Positions 1-10,256 of a stretch of 64,000 nt of DNA are shown here, piece after piece. The notes below the pieces were generated by a model, which did not search any database, was not told where the DNA came from, and saw nothing but the letters and a program-made list of their open reading frames with translations. The position numbers were made by a program, and so were the translations under genes. Source of the DNA: Labyrinthula sp. Ha. Taxonomy: Eukaryota; Sar; Bigyra; Labyrinthulida; Labyrinthulaceae. The stretch is from positions 1-64,000 of the forward strand of contig JAALGZ010000028.1 in assembly GCA_015227615.1 (NCBI GenBank), in the 5' to 3' direction. Each line of letters starts with the position of its first letter. Position 1 is the stretch's first letter.

Positions 1-45
1 TGGACAAAGAAACAGAAAAATTATTTGCTGAAGATAGAATTTTAG

Positions 46-1410
46 GTGTTAAAACTAAACTTAACTCTAGAAGCTATTACATCATCAATATCCTATGCAC
101 TACACGCAGGAAAAACAGCGAAAGAATACAGTCAGTTTCTAACAAAACTCCAGAAAGCGATGTCACTGAAAAGGAAAAAAGACCTCATGATTATCCTAGG
201 CAACTGGAACGCTCAAATACGACACAACGAAGTGACCAGCAATGGAAACTACGGATACACGACAAGAACAAACAGGAACGGCAAAATACTTCGGGACTTT
301 TTGAACAAGTACAATCTGGCCATCATCAACTCATACTTCGCTACTGGTGCAAAGAACACAAAAAGTCATGTAACATACTATTCAAAGCACAAGAACAATC
401 AGAAACGCTCAGAAATAGATTTCATCATAGCGTGTAAAGGCAGCACCCCACTATTCCGAAAAATTCGGATAAAAAGAAAACTAGGAGAGAAAATTCACAA
501 TAGAACAGAGTTTGATCATCAACCAGTTGAAGCACTGGTCTCACAAAAGTTCAGGAAATGCTCCAACCAAAAACCAAAGATGCATCGAAACTACAAAGAG
601 TTTTTCAAAATTGACGCAAACCGATGGAAGCTAAACGAAGAAATACGACAAGGTTTCGAAGAAGAAATAGCCAAGCTCCCACCACCCAATAACTCTGGAA
701 AACAACCAAGACTAAACTTTCAAACGTTCAAGTCAACAATAAAACAAGCCATTGGAAACTGTATCCCACTGGTGGCACATGAAAGACTCTACAAAACATC
801 TTCAGAAAGAACAGAGACTCTATTTGAAATAAGAAGAAGACTGTGGAAATCTCTAACTGAAAACGAATCTAAAATACTAAAAAAGATGATAAGAAAAAGT
901 ACCTTGAATGACTACAAAGCCTGGTTGAACCTTCAAGTAAGAAGAGTAGATACATCTATGGCAAAGAATGATATCCATGAAGCTTTCAAACAAGCAGAAA
1001 GGATAGTAGGAAAAAAGCGGAAACCTCAACGCACCATTACCATGGAAGATGGAAAACACCTAAACGATAAAAAACGAGTAAAAGTATTCCAGGAATACCT
1101 TGAACTCACTCAAAGGAACAGAGAAGGAAACATCATGGACACTGAACTGGATATTCCTGAAGCCAAAGCTGAAGATACAAATATATCTCCTCCGACTTTA
1201 GAAGAACTTGAAGAGACGGCGAAAACACTAAAGAACTATAAAGTACCCGGACCTGATGGAATCACAAACGAAATCCTAAAGAATAACAAAATAGTATTGA
1301 AATACTTGCAGCAACTTGCAGAAGAACTATTTCTGGATCCAAGTGGCTTAAACAAAAGTGAACTCATTTCCCTCTCTCCTGGAAACATTATATTCTTATA
1401 CAAAAAATAA
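46..1410 (+). pseudogene. LINE-1 endonuclease region and start of reverse transcriptase
   Basis: An open frame of about 454 codons with the C-terminal half of an APE-like endonuclease: GNWNAQI (family GDFNAQ, here with Asn in place of the metal-binding Asp), SEIDFIIA, and EFDHQPVEA carrying the catalytic Asp-His pair. A Lys-rich linker follows, then the start of RT with VPGPDGITNEILKN. More endonuclease sequence (DRILGVKTKLNSRSYYIINI) lies upstream in another frame at about 3-86, so the open frame's first Met is not a true start. The loss of Asp in GDFN and the broken frame argue against activity. Confidence 0.85.
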
Positions 1411-2035
1411 AACCACCAACTTTGCTTCCAACTATAGCCCGATATGTTTACTTAGCACTTCTTACAAACTAATCACTAAGATAATAAACAATAGATTAAA
1501 GAATATCCTGGAGAGAACAGTAGGAAGCTATCAGTCTCAATTTCGAGAAAACACGGGAACTAGGCAAAAAAATAATCAACTTCTCTTGAACCGGTTTAAA
1601 TTCATCCAAATGGAGAACTCGAAGGTATTTTGTTTCTTTATATAATTCAAAAAAAATAAATCTTGTAAACATCCTTTCCTTAAGCTTGGCTTAAAAGAGA
1701 GAAAAGTCCCTGATAATTTTATCAATATAATTCTTTATCTATATAAATATACTGCAGTCCAAGTAAAGATAGGAAAACATATAAGCGACAGAGTAGAAAT
1801 AAACAAAGGCGTGCTACAAGGTGATTCACTAAGTCCCACGTTATTTGTACTTGCTCTGGACTCTCTGCTTCGAAGGATAATAAAGATAATAAACTTGAAC
1901 TTTCCAGAAGCAGAATTCTCCTTTCAAAATATTCTTGGAGTTGTTGATGACCTTTGTATCCTGAGCAGGGATAGAAACATCTTGAAACATTTTGTCCAAT
2001 GTGCAGAAGAACTTTCACAATTGTCTGGTCTATGA
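1358..2035 (+). pseudogene. LINE-1 reverse transcriptase palm region, broken
   Basis: RT fingers and palm are read in a frame different from the endonuclease: NYSPICLLSTSYKLITKIINNRL, then the motif A region, then GVLQGDSLSPTLFVLALDSL (motif B) and VVDDL (motif C, normally F/YADD). A stop at 1643 falls exactly where motif A should carry its first catalytic Asp (compare FIDFQKAFD in LINE-2). Motif C keeps both Asp residues but has lost the aromatic residue. The enzyme cannot work as read. Confidence 0.85.
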
Positions 2036-2928
2036 ATAAATATACAAAAACTCAACTCATGGGAATAGTCAGGAGAAGAAAGCTCAAAGATAAGCTTTCA
2101 GACACTGCAATACAACAACTGGTCAATAAACACACCTGCACGTCTTGTTCCAGAAACTTCTCGTCAAAAGATGCCCTTGTAGGACATAAATCACAGTGTC
2201 TTGGACCGGGGACTGCGTTAGTTCGAAGTAGAAAGGGCACTACAGCAGTTGCTGCAGCTGAACTAAACTTCCTCTACAACAACATCCCAATAGAAGAAAA
2301 CCTGGAAACCAACCTTGGAACCATCAAAGGAGTAAAAACCTTTAGATACCTTGGAGTGGATATAACAGCAATAGCTGAAACCCACGTTAACCCATCCGCT
2401 AGAATACGCGCTGTACAGGAAACTCTTCGGAAATTGCAACCGATACTGAGGAGTAGTATGCTGACAGCCAGAAGGAAAAAGAACATAGTAAAAGCGCTCG
2501 TGGTCTCAAAAATCCAATATGGCAGCGAGTTCTGGAACATGGAAAACAAAGATACATCCAAAGCCTTGAACAAACTCTCTAGAGATATAAAACGCACCCT
2601 CCTCCAACCTAATCCAACGCAGCCACTTGAACACACGAAACAGGCCAATACCCTCAAAGCCGGTGATATAAACATCCTAAAAATATTAAAGGAAAAACAA
2701 AAAAGCTGGCTGGAAACATGCACAACGGCAGAAATAGATATGGAACTGGCGGAATCCTCAAGGAAGCTTGAAGCATATCTTTTTCCACAAACTGCTACTC
2801 CAACGGAAGACTTGAACGTACCACTGGAGCAAATAAGAGAAGAACTAGAACACCATGAACCACGCCCTCCCCTTCACCCGCCACCACCCGGGGAGAACAG
2901 CCCAACCCCACCACAAACAACACCTTAG
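1999..2928 (+). pseudogene. LINE-1 RT thumb with inserted zinc finger and Pro-rich tail
   Basis: This frame starts near motif D (KTQLM). It runs through an inserted zinc-finger-like segment with C47, C50, H63 and C67 of the open frame (2137-2199; C-X2-C-X12-H-X3-C), then reaches the YLG motif FRYLGVDI (motif E). The thumb/C-terminal part has SMLTARRKKNIVKALVVSKI, and the protein ends in a Pro/His-rich tail. In ordinary LINEs motifs D and E are a few tens of residues apart; here they are separated by close to 100. LINE-2 carries the same insertion, so it is a family trait and not debris. Confidence 0.85.
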
Positions 2929-3466
2929 TTCATCACTTGATACAACTCCCACGTGCATTTCAAATAACTTCTGGCCTCAGTGGCTTCTTGGATGGATAAC
3001 TGGAGAAAGCCCATCTGGATCTCTTCATAAACCACGATTATCTTGTAAAACAGAACGATGAGCGACAACAGAAGTAAAAAACTGGTGCAGGACATCTCGA
3101 TATGATCAATAAAGGAACTTGAAACAATTTATTTGATATCAGGAACACTGGATATGACGCACGACAATATCTCAATCTCTTTCATGATTTCTTGCGTGAG
3201 TTGTTAATTTCGATTTGGATTATTCAAAAATCTTGGGAAATCACGATTTTGGGAAATCACTATGTAGTAAGATCAAATGCGATAAATGAGTACAACGGGA
3301 AAACTATCGTGATCGTGCCAATAGTGTCTCGAAATCCCACAAACCAGTTTAGTTTAGTGACAGTAGGAGCACGAGACGGGAAGCTTCCCTAGTGAGCGGC
3401 GGACCGGCATCGGACCCTAAGATAAACGCATAGGCGGATTTGCAGATGTAGTACCTTACTCCCACC

Positions 3467-3487
3467 TTAACTATTAACTATTAACTA
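3467..3487 (+). repeat. (TTAACTA)3 tail of LINE-1
   Basis: Three perfect tandem copies of the heptamer TTAACTA follow CC at the end of the LINE-1 3' region. LINE-2 ends with a similar CCTTAAAT plus repeated AACT. Such short tandem tails are typical products of target-primed reverse transcription. Confidence 0.75.
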
Positions 3488-4722
3488 TGAAATCAATGTA
3501 GATAAATACATTGCCTCAACTACTATGAAAATCAAGAAAGTTAACTTAACCAAAAGGTATGAATACGTGCAGAGGCGAAGTCTTTGATGTTAATTAAATT
3601 GAAAGTGAGTAAAACTAATGGACTACAATAGAATTCGGAAATAAGAAATGCAAAATAGCTGATCCAACTAGAAGGATTAGGAGACTGTTTCATACAGAAA
3701 TTGTGGTTGAAAATGAAGAATATCCACCCAAATGTAGCTGTTCAACTTGGAAGAATCACAATAGCTCTTGCCATCATCTAACAAAAGTGTGTGGTAGAGA
3801 ATAGGTTGAGTATTTGAATAAAAATATCTAATTGCAATGTGGAGGTATTAAGACTTTTCACTTTTTAAAGGATTATTGAACAATCGCGGCAGGTCAGAAC
3901 TAGAAGACGGGCACGGAACTGAGTCTAAGGTATAAATATCAGGAGTAAACAAGAAATATGCACCTAAAGAGCCTGAGGCTAAGTAGGCGTCCCTTCTCCT
4001 TGAGTGCATAGCACTATGCGAAGCAGCCACGTATTTAGTTAGGTACATAAGTGCATGATAAATAGTATAAACAGATATAGTTAGTAATAGACCGTAATGA
4101 CGGCACCATCTACGACGGCACATAGCTAAAAGTTAGGACCAACAGAAATATAAACTAAGGAAGTTTCAAGTTAACACCACGCACCCATACGAAGGGTTGG
4201 AAGAGACCTTTGTGACGATACAAATATGCGTGTTCCTATAAGGCAAAATTCAAATGATGCCTTTGGGCTAGTACAAGAATTATCGGAGGAATCTAAATCT
4301 AATTTTCAACCACCAACAAAAAGAAAATCTAGAGCAAAAGAGAATAAAGAGAAAAGCCTTAATTCAACAGTTTTTCACAGATTATATACAACACTGACAG
4401 CACAAACGAAATATTTTTATTCAAAATAATAACATCAATCCATGTACCAACTTTTGCTAATATTAAGTTTTTTTCTTGTTGATTATATCCACGATCCTGT
4501 ACTTTTCTTTTGCCTAGAACTTGGCCCTAGGTGTATTAATTGTATTGAATTATTTTTTTTTGAATGGGGGTACTGGTTTGTGGTTTTGGATAATATTTTG
4601 GGGAAATGAAGGAACCAATCACGGAATCCACTTTTTTTACACGCGTGTAATTTACACTCGACATGTGATTGGTTTAATTTTTTTGAGAGTGTCCACTTAT
4701 GGCATTGGTGAAATTAAGGCAT
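3488..4722. other. Intergenic stretch between the two LINEs
   Basis: No convincing gene is present. One ATG-started open frame of 67 codons (4226-4429, plus) encodes a Lys/Glu/Ser-rich segment with QPPTKRKSRAKENKEK in the middle. It is not recognised and has no supporting signal. The right end holds a nested palindrome at 4613-4674, listed separately. Confidence 0.6.
4613..4674. repeat. Inverted repeat AACCAATCAC/GTGATTGGTT around ACACGCGTGT
   Basis: A perfect 10-bp inverted repeat (4613-4622 and 4665-4674) encloses the perfect palindrome ACACGCGTGT (4639-4648) and the overlapping near-palindrome GCGTGTAATTTACAC. The same GCGTGTAA(A/T)TTACAC core plus CCAATCAC recurs near 10176-10225. It may be a foldback or MITE remnant, or a protein-binding array. 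Confidence 0.6.
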
Positions 4723-4744
4723 TAATGACATTTGTAAATTCTGG
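4723..4744 (+). repeat. Left target-site duplication of LINE-2
   Basis: A 22-bp sequence beginning TAATGACATTTGT and ending TTCTGG. It is repeated at 8842-8863 with 20 of 22 bases identical; the first 13 bases are perfect. It marks the 5' boundary of LINE-2. Confidence 0.85.
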
Positions 4745-4861
4745 GCACGAAGCAAGAAAAACAGTTAAATGCCCTTGCCTCAACGGAGCTGCTTGACTTC
4801 GACCTCCACGGAGGGCCTAGAGTGTGCGAGCTAACGCGAACAGAGACTACTTGTAGTCTCA

Positions 4862-5664
4862 GTGAACGTAGGTGGTCTTACTACAACAAAACTTAACCTT
4901 TTAGAAGAGAAAACGCAGCAACTGTCAATTTTGATGTTGCAAGAGTTGCACGTAAATGGGTACAAGACGCTGAAAGAAACGGCGAAAGTCAGCTGCAGCA
5001 AAGGTAAGTGGTTTTTCTCAAAACCGCCTACCGGAGCTGCAGGCATAGCGACCTACTTGGCCGAAGAACTTGCTTGCAACGTCTCTTCGTTTCAAAGTAC
5101 TAGCGACAGGATCCTGAAAGTAGTTCTCCAAGGTACAGGCAAGAAAAAGATTAGCTTGGTGAACTGCTACTCTCCACACTGTGGACTGGGCAGGGAAGCC
5201 TACAGAGATTTCCTGAAAGAATTGAGCGGATTGACAAGGAATTTGAACAAGAGAAGGACGTTACTTTTAGGTGGAGACTTCAACGCTCAAGTAAGTAGAA
5301 CGACGTTAAAGAAAGAAGGAAAGCTGGGGTTCTCAAGAAGAAGCAACGCGAATGGAAAGCTGCTGTGGATTGGTTAAAACTTAAAGGGTACTCAATTGTT
5401 AATCACAGACATGTAACTGGGAAGAAGGGAGCGAAAAAACACGGAACATTCTATTCCCGATATGATAATACGAAGATATCGGAAATTGACTTCTTCATCA
5501 CCAATATACCAGAAAGGATTTACCTGTTCAAACCAAGACGAGACATCAGTAACTGGATCTGGCAGAAAGAGAAGTTTGATCACGTTGCTATTATGGTGGA
5601 GCTGAGAAAATTCCAAAGAGGCAAGAAAAGATGGGAAAAAACGCCCCGGAAAGACCTCTCCTAG
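4862..5664 (+). pseudogene. LINE-2 AP-like endonuclease domain
   Basis: Nearly complete APE endonuclease signature: VNVGGL (Asn of the first strand), LQELHV (catalytic Glu), NCYSPH, LLLGGDFNAQV (Asp and Asn), SEIDFFITN, and KFDHVAIMVEL (Asp-His). The first part reads in one frame to about 5377 and the rest in another from about 5365, so a one-base shift lies in the overlap. The segment ends at TAG 5662, after which the same frame resumes. The coordinate start is a GTG within the conserved first strand; no upstream ATG exists in that frame. Confidence 0.85.
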
Positions 5665-5889
5665 CTTCTCTCGAACAAACAACTTGCACAACAGCTAGAC
5701 CACAAGATTACTCCGGAGCTCCTAAACTTAAAAGAGGAAGAAAGAGATTACGAAGCCTTGACGCAGATTGTTCCAAAGTTGGTTAAAGATCTTGTACCTG
5801 AGCAGAGCAAGAACACGGTATAACAAGAAACATCTGATCAAACATGAGAACTGCTACGAAGGAAGAACTCACTCTGGGATACGTCCACA

Positions 5890-7335
5890 GTGGGAGAAAG
5901 GAAGGAGCTCACCAAAGCAGTAAAAAGAAGTGCAAAGAAAGACAAAAGGAACTGGTACATGGAAACTGCTAGCAAAATACAGCTCCTGTTTGAGCAAAAC
6001 CGCACAAGAGAAGCATACTCACTGCTGAATCTAGTAAAGACTACAGCCAAAACCTATGCCTGGATCACTAAAGATGACAAAGGAAATAAAGTAGATACGT
6101 GCCAAAGGTTGAAAATACTCAGTGACTATATAGCCAGTCAGCAACTCCCACCAATACCAAAAATACACTAGACCCAACAAGAAAGGGTGCATTACTGTAG
6201 ACCAATATATGAACCGGCTCCAGAAGAACACATAAACTCAAATCCTCCGATAATGGATGAAATCATGGTATGCATAAGACAACTAAAGAATAATCGAGCC
6301 ACAGGTATTGATTGCATCAACAACGAAGTGTTGAAAGCATCATCAGCCGTTCAAAATATTCTACTATGAGAAATCCAAGAACTCTTCAGGAAAACATCAT
6401 TAAGCCAGAGAATGAAGAGGCAGTTCTGCCTTGGGAAAATCATTCATATCTACAAGCAAAAAGGAGAAAAGAATTCACCAGGATCATACAGGCCCATAGC
6501 ACTCTTGAACACAGCTTTCAAACTGACAACGAAGATAATCCACAACCGACTTCAACCAATTATCAACAAACTACCTTCCTATCAAGATGGTTTCAGGTCA
6601 GGGCACTCCACAATAAACAAGATTGAAATCCTAAATAACATTGTGAAGGAAAAACTGCTGCAGAACACAAAACTGAAACTTCTCTTCATTGACTTCCAAA
6701 AGGCTTTTGACTCAGTCAACCATGACTTCATACAATTATCGTTGAAGGAGCATGGAGTGCCTAGGAATCTCAGGAAAATCATTCGTGTTCTATATAAAAA
6801 TGCTACAGTCAAAGTCTCAGAAGGGAAACATATGTCCAAAACAGTACATTTGAGAAGAGGGGTACTTCAAAGAGACTCACTCTCTCCAGCTATGTTTATA
6901 TTGGTGCTAAATTCTATAATAAAAAGGATAGATAAAAGTACCTTGGCAAACGTAGAAATAGTAGGAAACATATTTAACTACCTAGCTTTTGCGGATGACT
7001 TGGTTGCACTTTGTGAAGACAAGAACCAAATAAGTTTCTACATCGAACAACTTTACAAACTGGAATCCCTCTCAGGCCTAAGAATAGACTTGAGTAAGAC
7101 AAAAATACTACTAACAGACGAAGGATATTCTTTGACAGGACAAATGCCAGATAAAACTATAAATAAACTCCTTACTAACTTCTTCTGTAAAAAGTGCCAA
7201 AGATACTTCCATCGAGAGAAGTCACTAAAGGCACACCTTAAAAGCCGTTTCTGCGACGGAACTTTAAATCGAAAAAGAGCAGGAACATTAACTGTCAAAG
7301 ACACCAAATATATAGTCCAGAAGATGTTGCAATAA
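5890..7335 (+). pseudogene. LINE-2 reverse transcriptase with inserted zinc finger
   Basis: RT motifs in order: NNRATGIDCINNEVLK, GSYRPIALLNTAFKL, LLFIDFQKAFDSV (motif A, Asp codon at 6691), GVLQRDSLSPAMF (motif B; Arg where G is usual), YLAFADDLVAL (motif C, 6982 onward, both Asp kept) and LSKTKILLTD (motif D). Then comes a zinc-finger-like segment with Cys at codons starting 7186 and 7195, followed by His and Cys (C-X2-C-X12-H-X5-C, 7186-7254). Stops at 6169, 6367 and 7333 interrupt an otherwise continuous frame. Catalytic residues are intact, so the copy probably lost function recently. Confidence 0.9.
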
Positions 7336-7386
7336 GTTGCTGAACCAATATCAGTTCTAGGAGAAGAAGTCCAGCCAGTAAAGGAA

Positions 7387-8091
7387 ATGAAGTATTTAGG
7401 CGCGGTCTTTAACTCCTCTGGAATAGCACAAGAACATGTGCTGTCCAACCTGGACAAATGTGAAGCAAGACTTACTAAATACAGGGACATACTCTCCTGC
7501 AACACTCTGACCAGAAAAGTGAAGAGACAACTAGCACGCAGCATGGTCTTAGCCCCTAGAATATACAACCTCGGCAACTGGCCCCTAAACAATGATGTAA
7601 AAAATAAGTTAAACTTCTTGACAAGGAAAATAAACTCCATCTTGAAGAACGTGCCAATCCAAGAATACAGGTTCTGCGAAGGTGACTTGGACATCCAAAA
7701 GTTACTAATTGAACAGAGAAGAAAATATGTAGATGCAAATGATGCAACAGCTGACAGACAAGTTCATATTCTTCGAGAAGCTGGAATAAACAATCATCTA
7801 GAACCGAAAGATCCAAAATATATATCCCCCACTGAAGCATGTCGAAAACTTGGACTAGAAGAAGAAGAAGATATCGATCCTGTGCCGCCCATCCAGGATC
7901 CATCAAGCCACGGACCACCCCAACCAATACGTCTAAGAAGAACTTATAACGTACCGGGCACAGGATCAAGAGCAACAAGCAGAGAAAACTATCTGGAACA
8001 AGCAGCAAGATACCGTGGAACTGCACCCGCTAACATCAACCCCTTAACTTATGTGCAAGAACTCCATGGACTCTCTGGATCATCCACATAA
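7387..8091 (+). pseudogene. LINE-2 RT thumb and C-terminal region
   Basis: Continues in the RT frame after the TAA at 7333. It starts with the YLG motif MKYLGAVFNSS (motif E). A helical thumb follows with TLTRKVKRQLARSMVL, matching the position of TARRKKNIVKALVVSK in LINE-1. The region ends with an acidic and Pro-rich tail (EEEEDIDPVPPIQDPSSHGP). A Pro/Asn-rich frame overlaps from 8051 to 8272 and may be the original C-terminus after a frame change. Confidence 0.8.
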
Positions 8092-8841
8092 CAGGAAACC
8101 TGAACTTTCTGGAACACTCAATGCACAAATAACACGACTGAAAACAACAACTGCACCTAAAATATATTACAACCCCAACAAGCAGTGGAACACAGCTCCC
8201 TCTCCCCCAGAATACAGCCAGAATGGACCTCCTAACCTCCCTAACTCCATCCCAACCCAAGCACAAAAATAACCAACATCCACATCCTGAACCTGAAACC
8301 CACTGGAACCTTCATAATATGCCCCACTGGACCTCTAATAACCACAGACATCAGAAATTTGCCTCCCACGACCCTGGATTGACCTCAGCCGGAACCCGAT
8401 GAAGCAGAATGACCCAGAAATTCTACTTCACTACCTTCTACTCAAAATCAGCAATAGCCACTTGAAAACTTGTTCAGCAACCCTCCATACACCTCAATAC
8501 ATCCTTCAAAAGCATCTTTCCCGTTCCCCCGTCGTCTTCTTAGAGCTCCTCCAACTTGGCTTGAGACAACTTCAATCTTTTTCAATTTGGTTTGATTTAA
8601 GATTGCAATTTTAGGAAATTAAGAATACCGCAATCTAAAGTAATACAATCATAGACGAATGAAATTAGGCATCCTGGAAACTGACTAAAAAGAACCAGAG
8701 AGAACAGGATAAGGTAAAGACAGCTACAAGCAGAATATAGATAATAGGAAATGACTCTCAGTAGGTTAAGAGCGTAGTAAGTACCTGGCTCGTAGAAGGT
8801 TAGGCCAGTAGGCCCATTTAATCCTTAAATAACTAACTAAC

Positions 8842-8863
8842 TAATGACATTTGTGATTTCTGG
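8842..8863 (+). repeat. Right target-site duplication of LINE-2
   Basis: A 22-bp copy of 4723-4744 with two mismatches. It starts right after the AACTAACTAAC-type tail of LINE-2. Confidence 0.85.
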
Positions 8864-9776
8864 ATTTGAAATTTGGGCCATATAGCTAAATGTCATACTT
8901 TACGAAAGTTTGGAGGTAGCGGAGGGGAAAGGTGGGCCATTTGATCCAAAATCAGAAAAAACAAAAAAAGGAAAAACTGCAAAAAATTGAGAACGGTATT
9001 GAGAACCTACTTGAAGGCGAAAAGGACCTAGAAAACGCTCCAAAAACAAGAGAGCTAGAGATATAAGTACATTTTTAAGTTGTTACAGAAAACTAGATGT
9101 GTTTGCACGTTTCAACGGTTTCAAACGGTTGCTTCAAGTGGTTCAAAAGGACATAAGTATTTTTACTTTAGAAATTAAAATTTTAAACTTAAGTATTTTA
9201 AACATCAGAAAAATATTGTATCGCTATTTTAGCAATTGTTCTTTTGTTTCTATTTTTTTGTAAATATAAATTCAAGGATTAACTTATTTTTTTAGATATA
9301 ATTCCATTTTTTTATACTTTGACGAAATATAAAGGGGGCTGGGAACAAATTGAAGTGTACTAGAAGATAGAAAATAAATATTAAGAATTAAAAAACATTA
9401 AAATGTAAATTTGCATTACCCTTGCGTAGCGGAGAGATTTTCATGCTCCCCGCGTCTTTAAAAATGGCCCCATGACTCGGCCCTCCTTCCCCACTCGGCC
9501 CTCCATGAAAATGAGGATGGATTTAAATCTTTTTCCAGAGGTTGAATACAGAAACTTTAAAATATGTGTGCACGTTAATAAATAGATATTTGAACTAACT
9601 AAATTACAAATTTAAGACAATTAATTTTGAAGACTGAAATTCAGAGGATTTAGATTTGTGTTGAACTAATAAATGAAATTGTTAAACTTAAGTGTTTTTA
9701 TCCAAAATTAAAGACTTTAGCTCTATACGAAACACTTCAGCTTGAACCTACATTAACCTCCTTTTTGTTCTTTGCT

Positions 9777-9876
9777 TTTCCATTTTCCCTCTCATTTTCA
9801 AAGCGATCTTTGTTTTTATATAAATTTTGTTTTCCTTTCCATTTTCCCTCTCATTTTCAAAGCGATCTTTGTTTTT
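9777..9876 (+). repeat. Direct repeat of about 41 bp, period 59
   Basis: A unit beginning TTTCCATTTTCCCTCTCATT and running on to GCGATCTTTGTTTTT occurs twice in tandem, at about 9777-9817 and 9836-9876, offset by 59 bases. The copies are essentially identical, so the duplication is recent. The strand is pyrimidine-rich. Confidence 0.85.
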
Positions 9877-10146
9877 GCTCTCCTTTTCTTTTTCTTGATC
9901 TAAGCCCTACACTTCCTGCCCAACTTCAGCTAATCCCCCCCCCTTTTTGTGACCTACTTTCTTTCATATATAAAACCAAACGAACCTAAAAATTAATAAA
10001 ATAAATGTAATCTTTCGCTTTGTGAGTGATAGGTCTCTCATGACTTCCCCGGTCTTTATAAATATACCCTTTAGAGGTAACAGGCCTTTGGTCGTTTTCT
10101 TGGTTATATTATTTTGTTGGGTTTGACGTTTCGATATGGCGATTTC

Positions 10147-10256
10147 GGCCAATCTAAAATTGGGCCAATGGATTGCCGCGTGTAAATTACACGCGGGAAA
10201 AAAAACTAATACCCAACCAATCACTCTACCTGGGTTTTTGACTCCGGAGTCAAAAA
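10147..10256. repeat. Cluster of palindromes
   Basis: Within 110 bp are: GGCCAAT...ATTGGGCC around a short loop; a 21-nt palindrome with 10-bp arms CCGCGTGTAA about a central A (10176-10196); and a perfect 22-bp palindrome made of five T, GACTCC, GGAGTC and five A (10235-10256). CCAATCAC lies between the last two. The density of perfect symmetry is unlike the surrounding sequence. Possible roles are a foldback element remnant, a transcription-factor array or a replication-linked site; the sequence alone does not decide. Confidence 0.7.

Larger units (their letters stand above)
1..3487 (+). mobile_element. LINE-1: decayed APE-type non-LTR retrotransposon, left part outside window
   Basis: A non-LTR retrotransposon that enters from the left edge already inside its endonuclease domain. 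Order seen: APE endonuclease, reverse transcriptase, an inserted zinc finger, thumb/C-terminal region, Pro-rich C-terminus, then a 3' untranslated part ending in three copies of TTAACTA (3467-3487). The reading frame changes near 90, between about 1358 and 1410, and near 2045. Stops lie at 1643 and 2033, so it cannot make a protein. It is clearly related to LINE-2 but diverged from it at the protein level. Its base composition is visibly richer in G/C than the host intergenic DNA. The right boundary is placed at the simple-repeat tail by analogy with LINE-2; no target duplication can be tested because the 5' end is not in the window. Confidence 0.9.
4745..8841 (+). mobile_element. LINE-2: bounded APE-type LINE of about 4.1 kb
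   Basis: A non-LTR retrotransposon flanked by a 22-bp target duplication, so both ends are fixed. Order: about 90 bp of leader, APE endonuclease, linker, reverse transcriptase with intact catalytic motifs, inserted zinc finger, thumb and Pro-rich C-terminus, about 750 bp of 3' region, and a short AACT-type tail. Apart from the first part of the endonuclease (one frame change near 5365), nearly everything reads in a single frame. That frame is interrupted by stops at 5662, 5821, 5845, 6169, 6367 and 7333. No separate ORF1 was found. Either this family has a single ORF, or the copy is 5'-truncated; no ATG precedes the endonuclease in frame. Few breaks plus a 20/22 duplication suggest a moderately recent insertion. 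Confidence 0.92.

Noticed and set aside
4226-4429. 67-codon Lys/Glu-rich open frame between the LINEs
   Set aside because: Protein-like composition but too short, not recognised, and no evidence of an exon partner.
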